From: an uncultured bacterium
GTDB taxonomy: Bacteria; Bacillota_A; Clostridia; Oscillospirales; Oscillospiraceae
NCBI GenBank assembly: GCA_945917385.1
Contig: CAMEHJ010000010.1
Coordinates: forward strand, 1-12,570
Length of the DNA: 12,570 nt
Reading direction: 5' to 3'
How positions within the stretch are numbered: the stretch's first letter is position 1; every line of letters begins with the position of its first letter. A model generated the notes under the pieces. That model did no database searches. It had not been told where the DNA came from and saw only the letters and a program-made list of their open reading frames with translations. Below, piece by piece: positions 7,025 to 12,492 of this stretch. A program made the translations under genes and the position numbers.

Positions 7025-7213
7025 TTACTTGCTTTCCTCAACAGCAATGACGGTACGACCGTTGTACTTGCCGCATGCCTTGCAAGCGCGGTGAGGCATG
7101 CAGAAAGCGCCGCAGTTGGGGCACTTGATGACGCCGGGAGCGGTGAGCTTCCACACGGAAGAACGTCTCTTATCACGTCTCTGTCTTGATACTTTACCTT
7201 TTGGGACTGCCAT
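7025..7213 (-). CDS. rpmF: 50S ribosomal protein L32 (zinc-ribbon form)
   Basis: Small structural protein of the large ribosomal subunit. The 62 residues begin with the diagnostic MAVPKGKVSRQRRDKRR and carry a complete zinc ribbon: C31, C34, C44 and C47 (CPNC...CKAC), with an extra C38. This is the zinc-dependent (C+) form. The ATG at 7213 has a perfect AGGAGGTG (7219-7226) 5 bases upstream. It follows yceD by 46 bases, the common bacterial yceD-rpmF pairing, and a strong terminator closes the transcript. Confidence 0.97.
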   Translation of the reverse strand: MAVPKGKVSRQRRDKRRSSVWKLTAPGVIKCPNCGAFCMPHRACKACGKYNGRTVIAVEESK

Positions 7214-7259
7214 GTTGACACCTCCTGATAGCGGCTGTTTTGAGCAGCACTTTTATTTG

Positions 7260-7751
7260 TTATTTATCCAAAAGCTGCTCAAGTACAGCAAATCTTGGAT
7301 CAATTTGTTTCCGGCACCCACAGGGGCCGAGGTTGAGATTTTTGCCGCAGGTGGAGCAGAGACCCTTGCAGTCCTCTTTGCAGAGGAATTTTGTCTCCAT
7401 ATCCAGGATGAATAGCGTTTCGACTATCTCGGTGAGGTTTATTCCGTCACCCTCAAGTACAAAAAGCTCAGGGTTTACGCCCGTATCCTCCTCCACGATG
7501 GTGGCATCGAGCTGGGTTTCCTTGACGCTGTCGAAGTTCTCGCCGCAGCGGTCGCAGATGCACTTCATTCCGGCCGTCAGCGTCCCCGTGAGATGGAGTA
7601 CGCCGGCCTCGTTGCACACTCTGCCGACGGCGTGCGGTTTTGCGGTGTATTCCTTTATCGAAGGGAAATCCAAACGCCCGGTGTCAAGCTCGCACTCGAA
7701 AGGAACGGAGCTTCCCGGCATTTCAATTATTTCTCTGAGATCAAGATACAT
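7260..7751 (-). CDS. yceD: YceD/DUF177 family protein linked to 23S rRNA and L32
   Basis: DUF177 proteins accompany rpmF in most bacteria and are linked to 23S rRNA accumulation and 50S biogenesis; the biochemical role is not settled. The 163 residues show 'DLREI' near the start, a first cysteine group C64/C66/C69 (CICDRCG), the acidic 'GDGINLTEIVETLFILDMETKFLC' region parts (101-124), and a C-terminal cluster C124, C128, C132, C135, C144, C146 suited to bind zinc, usual in Firmicute members. ATG at 7751 has GAGGT at 7757-7761. A perfect-consensus sigma-A promoter lies about 27 bases upstream, so the mRNA leader is only about 20 bases. Confidence 0.93.
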   Translation of the reverse strand: MYLDLREIIEMPGSSVPFECELDTGRLDFPSIKEYTAKPHAVGRVCNEAGVLHLTGTLTAGMKCICDRCGENFDSVKETQLDATIVEEDTGVNPELFVLEGDGINLTEIVETLFILDMETKFLCKEDCKGLCSTCGKNLNLGPCGCRKQIDPRFAVLEQLLDK

Positions 7752-7777
7752 AAGCCACCTCGCACAGTCGCTTAGAT

Positions 7778-7806
7778 ATTATAGATTACTTGTCAAGACT
7801 TGTCAA
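7778..7806 (-). promoter_or_regulatory. Perfect-consensus sigma-A promoter of yceD-rpmF
   Basis: On the minus strand TTGACA (7801-7806), exactly 17 bases, then TATAAT (7778-7783): 12 of 12 consensus bases at optimal spacing. Transcription would start near 7771. Its -35 box occupies the same bases as the -35 of the divergent promoter at 7800-7828. Confidence 0.9.
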
Positions 7807-7828
7807 CCACATTTTTTTATAGTATAGT
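7800..7828 (+). promoter_or_regulatory. Promoter of the RluA - CDF operon
   Basis: TTGTCA (7800-7805), a 17-base spacer and TATAGT (7823-7828), each 5 of 6 to consensus. Transcription would start near 7835, giving a leader of about 44 bases. The -35 overlaps the yceD -35 on the other strand. Confidence 0.8.
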
Positions 7829-7843
7829 GTAAAAAAATAAAAA

Positions 7844-7875
7844 TTCAAAGGATATTTTTCTTCAAAGGATATTTT
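7844..7875 (+). repeat. 17-bp-period tandem repeat carrying two Shine-Dalgarno sequences
   Basis: TTCAAAGGATATTTT occurs at 7844-7858 and again at 7861-7875, identical over 15 bases. Each copy holds AAAGGA; the second lies 9 bases before the ATG at 7879 and is the likely ribosome binding site. Confidence 0.85.
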
Positions 7876-7878
7876 CCC

Positions 7879-8865
7879 ATGAAAGAACTGACTGTGGGCG
7901 CAAACGACGCCGGTCAGCGGCTTGACCGCTTTGTGGGCAAGGCGGTGCCTCTGCTTCCGGAATCGCTTCTTCAAAAATACATCCGCCTCAAACGCATAAA
8001 GCTAAACGGCAAGGGCGCAAAGCGCGACGTCCGTCTGAACGCCGGGGACGTACTGTCCCTCTATATAAACGACGAGTTTTTTGAAAAGCCGCGCGAGGAA
8101 AACTCCTATCTCAAGGTCGGAACGCCAAGGCTTGACATTGTATATGAGGACGAAAATATTCTCCTTTTGGACAAAAAACCCGGTGTTTTGTGCCACAGCG
8201 CCGGTGTCTGGGACTATAATACGCTCATTGCAAATGTACAGGCGTACATGGCGCAGAAGGGCGAATGGAAGCCGAAGGAGGAAAACTCCTTTGCCCCGGC
8301 GCTCTGCAACCGCATTGACAGAAACACCGGCGGCATTGTAATTGCCGCGAAGAACGCGGAGGCACTGCGTATTCTCAACGAGAAGATCAAGGACAGGGAG
8401 ATTGAGAAGTTCTACCTCTGCGCGGTGCAGGGAAGGCCCTCTCCCGCCTCCGGCAGACTTGAAAATTTCCTGTTCAAAGACGCGCAGAAAAACCAGGTTT
8501 TTATCAAAAACAGGCCCGAACCGGGTACAAAAACCGCGATTACGGAGTATATGCTTCTTTGCACGAAAGGGGCGCTGTCGCTTGTGGAGTGCAGGCTTCT
8601 CACGGGGCGCACGCACCAGATACGCGCGCAGATGGCGCACGCTGGCTGGCCGCTTTTGGGGGACGGAAAGTACGGGAAAGAGCGCTTTAACCGCGAATTT
8701 GGGGAGAAAGGGCAGGCTCTTTATTCATACAGGCTGCGCTTTGAGTTCCCGACGGACGCAGGGCTGCTCAATTACCTGCGCGGGCGCGAGTTTTGCGTTG
8801 CAAAAGTGGACTTTGCCGAGAAATACTTCGGCATAACGGAGCTGAATTTCAGCAAACATCTGTAA
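7879..8865 (+). CDS. RluA-family RNA pseudouridine synthase with N-terminal S4 domain
   Basis: Converts specific uridines in structured RNA (23S rRNA in RluC/RluD relatives) to pseudouridine. In 328 residues: an S4 RNA-binding domain about 1-65 (QRLDRFV...), then the catalytic domain. The catalytic aspartate is D147 in NRIDRNTGG, where most RluA members have HRLDxxTSG; the N-for-H and G-for-S changes leave Asp and Arg intact, and I recall this variant from other Clostridia. The later motif 'LLTGRTHQIRAQMAH' (about 240-255) followed by LLGDGKYG is also typical. ATG at 7879 follows AAGGA by 9 bases. The CDF gene starts 15 bases after the stop, so the two are co-transcribed. Which uridine is modified cannot be told from sequence. 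Confidence 0.93.
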   Translation: MKELTVGANDAGQRLDRFVGKAVPLLPESLLQKYIRLKRIKLNGKGAKRDVRLNAGDVLSLYINDEFFEKPREENSYLKVGTPRLDIVYEDENILLLDKKPGVLCHSAGVWDYNTLIANVQAYMAQKGEWKPKEENSFAPALCNRIDRNTGGIVIAAKNAEALRILNEKIKDREIEKFYLCAVQGRPSPASGRLENFLFKDAQKNQVFIKNRPEPGTKTAITEYMLLCTKGALSLVECRLLTGRTHQIRAQMAHAGWPLLGDGKYGKERFNREFGEKGQALYSYRLRFEFPTDAGLLNYLRGREFCVAKVDFAEKYFGITELNFSKHL

Positions 8866-8880
8866 AAATCGAGGCAAAAT

Positions 8881-10047
8881 ATGTTCAAATTTCTCACAAA
8901 ATTATTCATACGGAGTACGGATTATACAAACCCCGCCGTGCGCCGCGCTTACGGCACGCTCTGCTCCGTATACGGTATATTTCTTAACATCCTGCTGTTC
9001 GCGGGAAAGTATTTCGCGGGAGCTGTCACCCACTCCGTCGCCATCACGGCCGACGCTTTCAACAACCTCTCGGACGCCGCCTCCTCCGTTGTCACGCTCA
9101 TCGGCTTTGCTCTCGCGGGAAAGCGCCCCGACCCCGACCATCCCTTCGGTCACGGCAGGGCGGAGTACCTCACGGGACTCGCGGTGTCGGTGCTGATAAT
9201 ACTCATGGGCTTCGAACTGGCTAAAACCTCGTTTGAGAAAATTCTGCACCCGGCTCAGGTCGAGCTTAACCTGCTGTCGGCGCTTATCCTTGCCGCCTCC
9301 GTCGCGGTAAAGCTGTACATGGCGATGTACAACAAAACGACCGGAAAGAAAATCAACTCCGCCGCGATGCTCGCAACGGCAACCGATTCCATGTCCGACG
9401 CCGTCGCCACCTCGGTGGTGCTGCTCTCAATGGGGGTCTCATGGCTTTTCCATATCGGCATTGACGGTTATGTGGGGCTTATAGTTGCTCTGCTGATACT
9501 CAAGGCGGGCTACGGGGCGGCAAAGGACACCGTCTCGCCCCTGCTGGGTCAGGCGCCCGACCCTGAGCTTGTAAAGGGTATTCACGATCTGGTGATGGCA
9601 CGCCCTGAGATCATCGGCATCCACGACATGATAGTACACGACTACGGGCCGGGGCGTTGCTTCGTGTCGCTGCACGCGGAGGTGGACGGGCACGGCGATA
9701 TCTTTGAAGTGCATGACTCCATTGACCTTGCCGAGCAGGACATAGCGAGAGAGTTCAACATTCTCGCAACCATTCACATGGATCCTGTTGATACCGCCAA
9801 CCCCGTTATAGCTGAGACGCGAAGAACGGTCAGCGAGCTTCTTCGCACCATACACCCCGATGTTACTGTCCATGATTTCAGAATGGTTCCCGGCAAAACG
9901 CACACGAACCTGATATTTGACGCCGTTTTCCCGCCGGAATTTGAGCTTGACGACAACGAGCTTAAACAGCGTATTCAGGAGCTTGTCACGAACAATCTGC
10001 CGAACCATTACGCCGTGGTGAACATCGACAGAAGCTATGTACTTTGA
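8881..10047 (+). CDS. Cation diffusion facilitator metal exporter, probably manganese type
   Basis: A proton-coupled exporter of divalent metal from the cytosol. The 388 residues have six predicted TM helices (about 25-205) and a C-terminal cytosolic CDF metallochaperone-like domain (about 210-300), with about 85 extra residues beyond. The transport site in TM2 reads N61-x3-D65 (within DAFNNLSD) and in TM5 D169-x3-D173 (within TDSMSD). Zinc members such as FieF/YiiP use D-D/H-D; N-D/D-D is the pattern of the manganese exporter MntE, so Mn2+ is my inference. The HPFGHGRAEY motif (87-96) is conserved in the family. ATG at 8881 follows a GAGG about 7 bases upstream, 15 bases after the RluA stop. 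No yybP-ykoY manganese riboswitch fits in the 44-base operon leader. Confidence 0.9.
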   Translation: MFKFLTKLFIRSTDYTNPAVRRAYGTLCSVYGIFLNILLFAGKYFAGAVTHSVAITADAFNNLSDAASSVVTLIGFALAGKRPDPDHPFGHGRAEYLTGLAVSVLIILMGFELAKTSFEKILHPAQVELNLLSALILAASVAVKLYMAMYNKTTGKKINSAAMLATATDSMSDAVATSVVLLSMGVSWLFHIGIDGYVGLIVALLILKAGYGAAKDTVSPLLGQAPDPELVKGIHDLVMARPEIIGIHDMIVHDYGPGRCFVSLHAEVDGHGDIFEVHDSIDLAEQDIAREFNILATIHMDPVDTANPVIAETRRTVSELLRTIHPDVTVHDFRMVPGKTHTNLIFDAVFPPEFELDDNELKQRIQELVTNNLPNHYAVVNIDRSYVL

Positions 10048-10055
10048 TGTGTTAT

Positions 10056-10088
10056 AAACAAAGAGCCGTACCGGCAAGCCGGTACGGC
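10056..10088. repeat. Direct repeat T, copy 1 (33 bp, contains terminator stem)
   Basis: Bases 10056-10088 are identical to 10211-10243 (33 of 33). The repeat begins AAACAAAGAG and includes the complete stem-loop of the CDF terminator. The two copies are 155 bases apart. Confidence 0.9.
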
Positions 10089-10098
10089 CGGATTTTTT
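10065..10098 (+). terminator. Intrinsic terminator of the RluA - CDF operon
   Basis: Perfect 10-bp stem GCCGTACCGG (10065-10074) / CCGGTACGGC (10079-10088), CAAG loop, then CGGATTTTTT. It begins 18 bases after the CDF stop. Confidence 0.92.
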
Positions 10099-10119
10099 CC
10101 TTTGCTAAAGTCAAAAATC

Positions 10120-10168
10120 AGCGGATTGAACGTGCAAGGGGTCTTGCCCCTTGCACACATTCCCCGCT
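10120..10168. repeat. Extended inverted repeat between the two terminators
   Basis: GTGCAAGGGG (10132-10141) / CCCCTTGCAC (10147-10156) is a perfect 10-bp stem with a 5-nt loop, enclosed by AGCGG (10120-10124) / CCGCT (10164-10168) across two 7-nt internal arms. There is no U-tract, so it is not a terminator. It resembles short palindromic repeats I recall from Oscillospiraceae intergenic DNA (not checked). Confidence 0.6.
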
Positions 10169-10206
10169 GCTCTGTTGCGCAGCATTCTTCCATTCCTTTT
10201 CGTCAT

Positions 10207-10245
10207 CCTAAAACAAAGAGCCGTACCGGCAAGCCGGTACGGCTC
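10207..10245 (-). terminator. Intrinsic terminator of the HtrA-like gene (repeat T, copy 2)
   Basis: A 12-bp perfect stem GAGCCGTACCGG (10218-10229) / CCGGTACGGCTC (10234-10245) with a CAAG loop. Read on the minus strand it is followed by TTTGTTTT. It lies 55 bases past the HtrA stop. The same 33 bases make up the CDF terminator on the other side. Confidence 0.8.
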
Positions 10246-10299
10246 TTCGTTTTGGGAGAAAAGAGAGGATTTATAGGAGTAGAAAAGTAGCAAATTAAT

Positions 10300-11670
10300 T
10301 TACCTTGCCTCGTCGAAGCGGATATCAAGCTCCATACTGCTGCCGCTTCGGTACACCTCAAGCTTCGTCTGAGCGCCTGCGGAGAAATGCTTGAGCGCGC
10401 TTACAAGGTCATCATAGCCGGATATGCTGTAATCCCCGACCTTTGTGATGATATCGCCGGGCTGTATTCCGGCCTTCTGAGCACAGCCGCCCTCGTCCAC
10501 CGACGCGACATATGCGCCGAGCGGCATTCTGTAATACTGGCTGTACATCGAGGTATATCTTGTGTCTATGCTGAGACTGATATCTGCGCGTCCCGTGACA
10601 TAGCCCTTTGTAATAATATCGTTTACCTTTGAATAGGCGTCGCTTATCGGGATGGCAAAGCCTATACCCTCGACACCGGTATCGCTGTACTTTGCAGTCA
10701 CGATGCCGACGACCTCACCACGGACATTATACAAGGGTCCTCCGGAGTTGCCGGAGTTAACGGGAGCGTCAAACTGGAACATGGTGATGGGCGCAAGCCT
10801 GTCATCCGTCTTTATCTCACGGTCAAGGGCACTTATGTTTCCCGCGGTCATTGAAAACTCAAGCCATGAGAGGGGGTTGCCCACGGCGAAAATCGCGTCC
10901 CCGACCAGCATCTTATCACTGTCGCCTATTCTGGCGGGGCAAAGACCGTTCGCATCTATCTTCAAAACCGCGATATCACTGCTCTCGTCACCGCCGACGA
11001 CGCTTGCCTCAAAGTCTCTGCCGTCAACAAGTCCGACCTTCACGGGGGAATTACTCTTCCATGCAGCTTCGATAACGTGGTAGTTTGTGACGATATATCC
11101 GTCCTCCGTTGCAATGAAGCCGGAGCCGGAGTCGGTGGAGCTTACCTCTCTGCCGAAGAAGGAGGTATAGGTCACCTCCGTATTTATGCAGACGACCTGC
11201 TTGCAGGCTTCGCTGTAAATATCGGCGGGGCTGTATTCGCCGGAGTTCGCATTTGCCTCGCAAGCTTCGGCATACCGCTCCTCCGCCGAAAGAAGCTCTT
11301 CGTGTATTTCGGAGACATAATTCTGAAGCTCGTTCACTCTTTCGGAGATCTGGGAGCTGACGATGCCGGCGCCGACCACGCCGCCCGCAAGCGCACACGC
11401 GATGCACAGCAGGGCAAGCTTTACGGCGCCGTAGCCCTGTCCTCTTTCCTTAGGCTCTTTACACTCCTTAGGCTGCTTTTTCGGCGGGGTGTAATAGCGT
11501 GGGGGGACGGTGCTCTCATCCTCGTGGATGTAATGCGCATCGGAATAGATTTTCTGCGTATATCCGTTTTTGTGGTGATACTCGCCGTTCACCCTGTCCG
11601 TCTGGTTATCGCTATGGCGGCTTTCGCCCGTCTGTCCTGCGGCAGGGTCGTAGTCTTCAAAATTGAGCAT
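10300..11670 (-). CDS. Membrane-anchored HtrA/DegP-like serine protease with C-terminal PDZ domain
   Basis: Extracytoplasmic quality-control protease degrading misfolded envelope proteins. In 456 residues: a hydrophilic, His/Tyr/Lys-rich cytosolic N-terminus (1-80), one TM helix about 82-105, a short coiled-coil-like stretch (about 108-138), a trypsin-like domain about 150-350 with catalytic triad H198 (NYHVI), D232 (SDIAVL) and S309 (GNSGGPL), and one PDZ domain about 370-452 (AGIQPGDIITKVGDYSI). This matches Firmicute HtrA/HtrB/YyxA topology. The N-terminal tail of about 80 residues is long. The extracytoplasmic part has several cysteines (C137, C156, C161, C244), uncommon for Gram-positive exported proteins. 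ATG at 11670 has an AGAAGGG about 8 bases upstream. It is monocistronic, convergent with the CDF gene. A CssR-type operator was not recognised. Confidence 0.95.
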   Translation of the reverse strand: MLNFEDYDPAAGQTGESRHSDNQTDRVNGEYHHKNGYTQKIYSDAHYIHEDESTVPPRYYTPPKKQPKECKEPKERGQGYGAVKLALLCIACALAGGVVGAGIVSSQISERVNELQNYVSEIHEELLSAEERYAEACEANANSGEYSPADIYSEACKQVVCINTEVTYTSFFGREVSSTDSGSGFIATEDGYIVTNYHVIEAAWKSNSPVKVGLVDGRDFEASVVGGDESSDIAVLKIDANGLCPARIGDSDKMLVGDAIFAVGNPLSWLEFSMTAGNISALDREIKTDDRLAPITMFQFDAPVNSGNSGGPLYNVRGEVVGIVTAKYSDTGVEGIGFAIPISDAYSKVNDIITKGYVTGRADISLSIDTRYTSMYSQYYRMPLGAYVASVDEGGCAQKAGIQPGDIITKVGDYSISGYDDLVSALKHFSAGAQTKLEVYRSGSSMELDIRFDEAR

Positions 11671-11715
11671 CCGGAGCCCTTCTTCTTTGTCTTGTGGTTT
11701 ATGGCTGTAATATAA

Positions 11716-11743
11716 AATATATTTATGTACTCCTAATGAACAA
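11716..11743 (-). promoter_or_regulatory. Possible promoter of the HtrA-like gene
   Basis: On the minus strand TTGTTC (11738-11743), 16 bases, then TATATT (11716-11721), in an AT-rich stretch 46-73 bases before the start codon. The -10 is 5 of 6 but the -35 only 3 of 6. Confidence 0.35.
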
Positions 11744-11833
11744 AACGGGAAAATTTTTTAAATCCGATTTTTTCATTTGCTCTTTTTTTGTGAAGACGAC
11801 AGGTCTTTCCGTGAAGTTTGTGAATAAAACAAT

Positions 11834-11867
11834 CCCTCAGTCAACTCCGCCAAAGGGAGAGCCAAGG
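11834..11867 (+). repeat. Element B, degenerate copy B5
   Basis: Begins CCCTCAGTC and ends AAGGGAGAGCCAAGG like the B copies downstream, but the first hairpin is lost and the second is reduced. Probably a decayed copy. Confidence 0.5.
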
Positions 11868-11897
11868 AGAATTATCAAAACCATAGGACGGTATAGA

Positions 11898-11976
11898 AAG
11901 GAACGGCACACAGGCCGTTCCCTACGAAAACCTTGAAACGATGTAGGGAACGACCTATGTGTCGTTCCTTAGCACA
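11898..11976. repeat. Element A, copy A1 (inverted GTAG-hairpin pair)
   Basis: Left hairpin GGAACGG 11900-11906, loop 11907-11914, CCGTTCC 11915-11921, then CTAC 11922-11925. Right: GTAG 11943-11946, GGAACGA 11947-11953, loop 11954-11961, TCGTTCC 11962-11968. The two 28-base arms (11898-11925, 11943-11970) are complementary at 25 positions around a 17-nt centre. Tail AGCACA. Confidence 0.9.
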
Positions 11977-11984
11977 GGATAAAT

Positions 11985-12038
11985 CCCTCTCAGTCGCCTG
12001 CGGCGACAGCTCTCCCACAGGGAGAGTCAAGGGGGGGG
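11985..12038 (+). repeat. Element B, copy B1
   Basis: CCCTCTCA, then hairpin GTCGCC/GGCGAC, then hairpin GCTCTCCC-ACA-GGGAGAGT (one G.U closing pair), then a G-rich end. The outer closing helix is weaker than in B2 and B3 because AAGAGGG is AAGGGG here. Confidence 0.8.
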
Positions 12039-12060
12039 AAGAGCTTATTTAAACGTCTCA
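12039..12060 (+). repeat. Element C, copy C1
   Basis: 22 bases starting AAGAGCTTATTT, directly before A2. Identical to 12471-12492, which directly precedes A4. Together C1+A2 (12039-12138) and C2+A4 (12471-12570) are identical over 100 bases, 432 bases apart. Confidence 0.9.
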
Positions 12061-12138
12061 AGGAACGGCACACAGGCCGTTCCCTACGAAAACCTTGAAA
12101 CGATGTAGGGAACGACCTATGTGTCGTTCCTTAGCACA
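12060..12138. repeat. Element A, copy A2
   Basis: Same sequence as A1 through the AGCACA tail, with both GTAG hairpins intact, followed by AGGCAAAG and then B2. Confidence 0.9.
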
Positions 12139-12146
12139 AGGCAAAG

Positions 12147-12199
12147 CCCTCTCAGTCGCCTGCGGCGACAGCTCTCCCATAGGGAGAGCCAAGAGGGGG
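12147..12199 (+). repeat. Element B, copy B2
   Basis: CCCTCT ... AGAGGG can close an outer helix around hairpin 1 (GTCGCC-TGC-GGCGAC) and hairpin 2 (GCTCTCCC-ATA-GGGAGAGC), a three-way junction fold. It differs from B3 by one base in the hairpin 2 loop. Confidence 0.85.
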
Positions 12200-12220
12200 A
12201 CGATGGGTATGAAGTCATTC

Positions 12221-12243
12221 GGGACGGGAAACCCGTCCCCTAC
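12221..12243 (-). repeat. Element D2: single GTAG hairpin
   Basis: Minus strand: GTAG (12240-12243) abuts GGGACGGG / CCCGTCCC (stem 12221-12239) with a TTT loop (12229-12231). Counterpart of D1 at 2085-2107, with compensated stem changes. Confidence 0.7.
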
Positions 12244-12264
12244 GGATGATGATTTGAGGAAATT

Positions 12265-12341
12265 GGAACGGCACGCAGGCCGTTCCCTACGAAAACCTTG
12301 AAACGATGTAGGGAACGACCTATGTGTCGTTCCTTAGCACA
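12265..12341. repeat. Element A, copy A3
   Basis: As A1 but without the leading AA, and with one change in the left hairpin loop (CACGCAGG for CACACAGG); stems unchanged. Followed by AGGCAAAG and B3, as in A2-B2. Confidence 0.9.
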
Positions 12342-12349
12342 AGGCAAAG

Positions 12350-12402
12350 CCCTCTCAGTCGCCTGCGGCGACAGCTCTCCCACAGGGAGAGCCAAGAGGG
12401 GG
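12350..12402 (+). repeat. Element B, copy B3
   Basis: Full three-way-junction-capable copy; ACA loop in hairpin 2. A3 to B3 repeats the A2 to B2 block with two base differences. Confidence 0.85.
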
Positions 12403-12418
12403 TGCAGTTTGTCTTTTG

Positions 12419-12467
12419 CCCTCTCAGTCGCCTGCGGCGGCATATATCCCGGAGGGAGAGTCAAGGG
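12419..12467 (+). repeat. Element B, diverged copy B4
   Basis: Starts CCCTCTCAGTCGCCTGCGGCG like B1-B3, but hairpin 2 is replaced by CATATATCCC-GGA-GGGAGAG, leaving a short stem. Ends GTCAAGGG as in B1. Confidence 0.7.
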
Positions 12468-12470
12468 AAA

Positions 12471-12492
12471 AAGAGCTTATTTAAACGTCTCA
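12471..12492 (+). repeat. Element C, copy C2
   Basis: Identical to C1 (12039-12060) and again directly before an A element. Confidence 0.9.

Noticed and set aside
7829..7878. Manganese (yybP-ykoY) or other riboswitch before the RluA - CDF operon
   Set aside because: The leader from the predicted transcription start is only about 44 AT-rich bases with no suitable stems.
10102..10293. Short open frames of about 60 residues on both strands between the CDF and HtrA genes
   Set aside because: They span two terminators and a palindrome and have no ribosome binding site.
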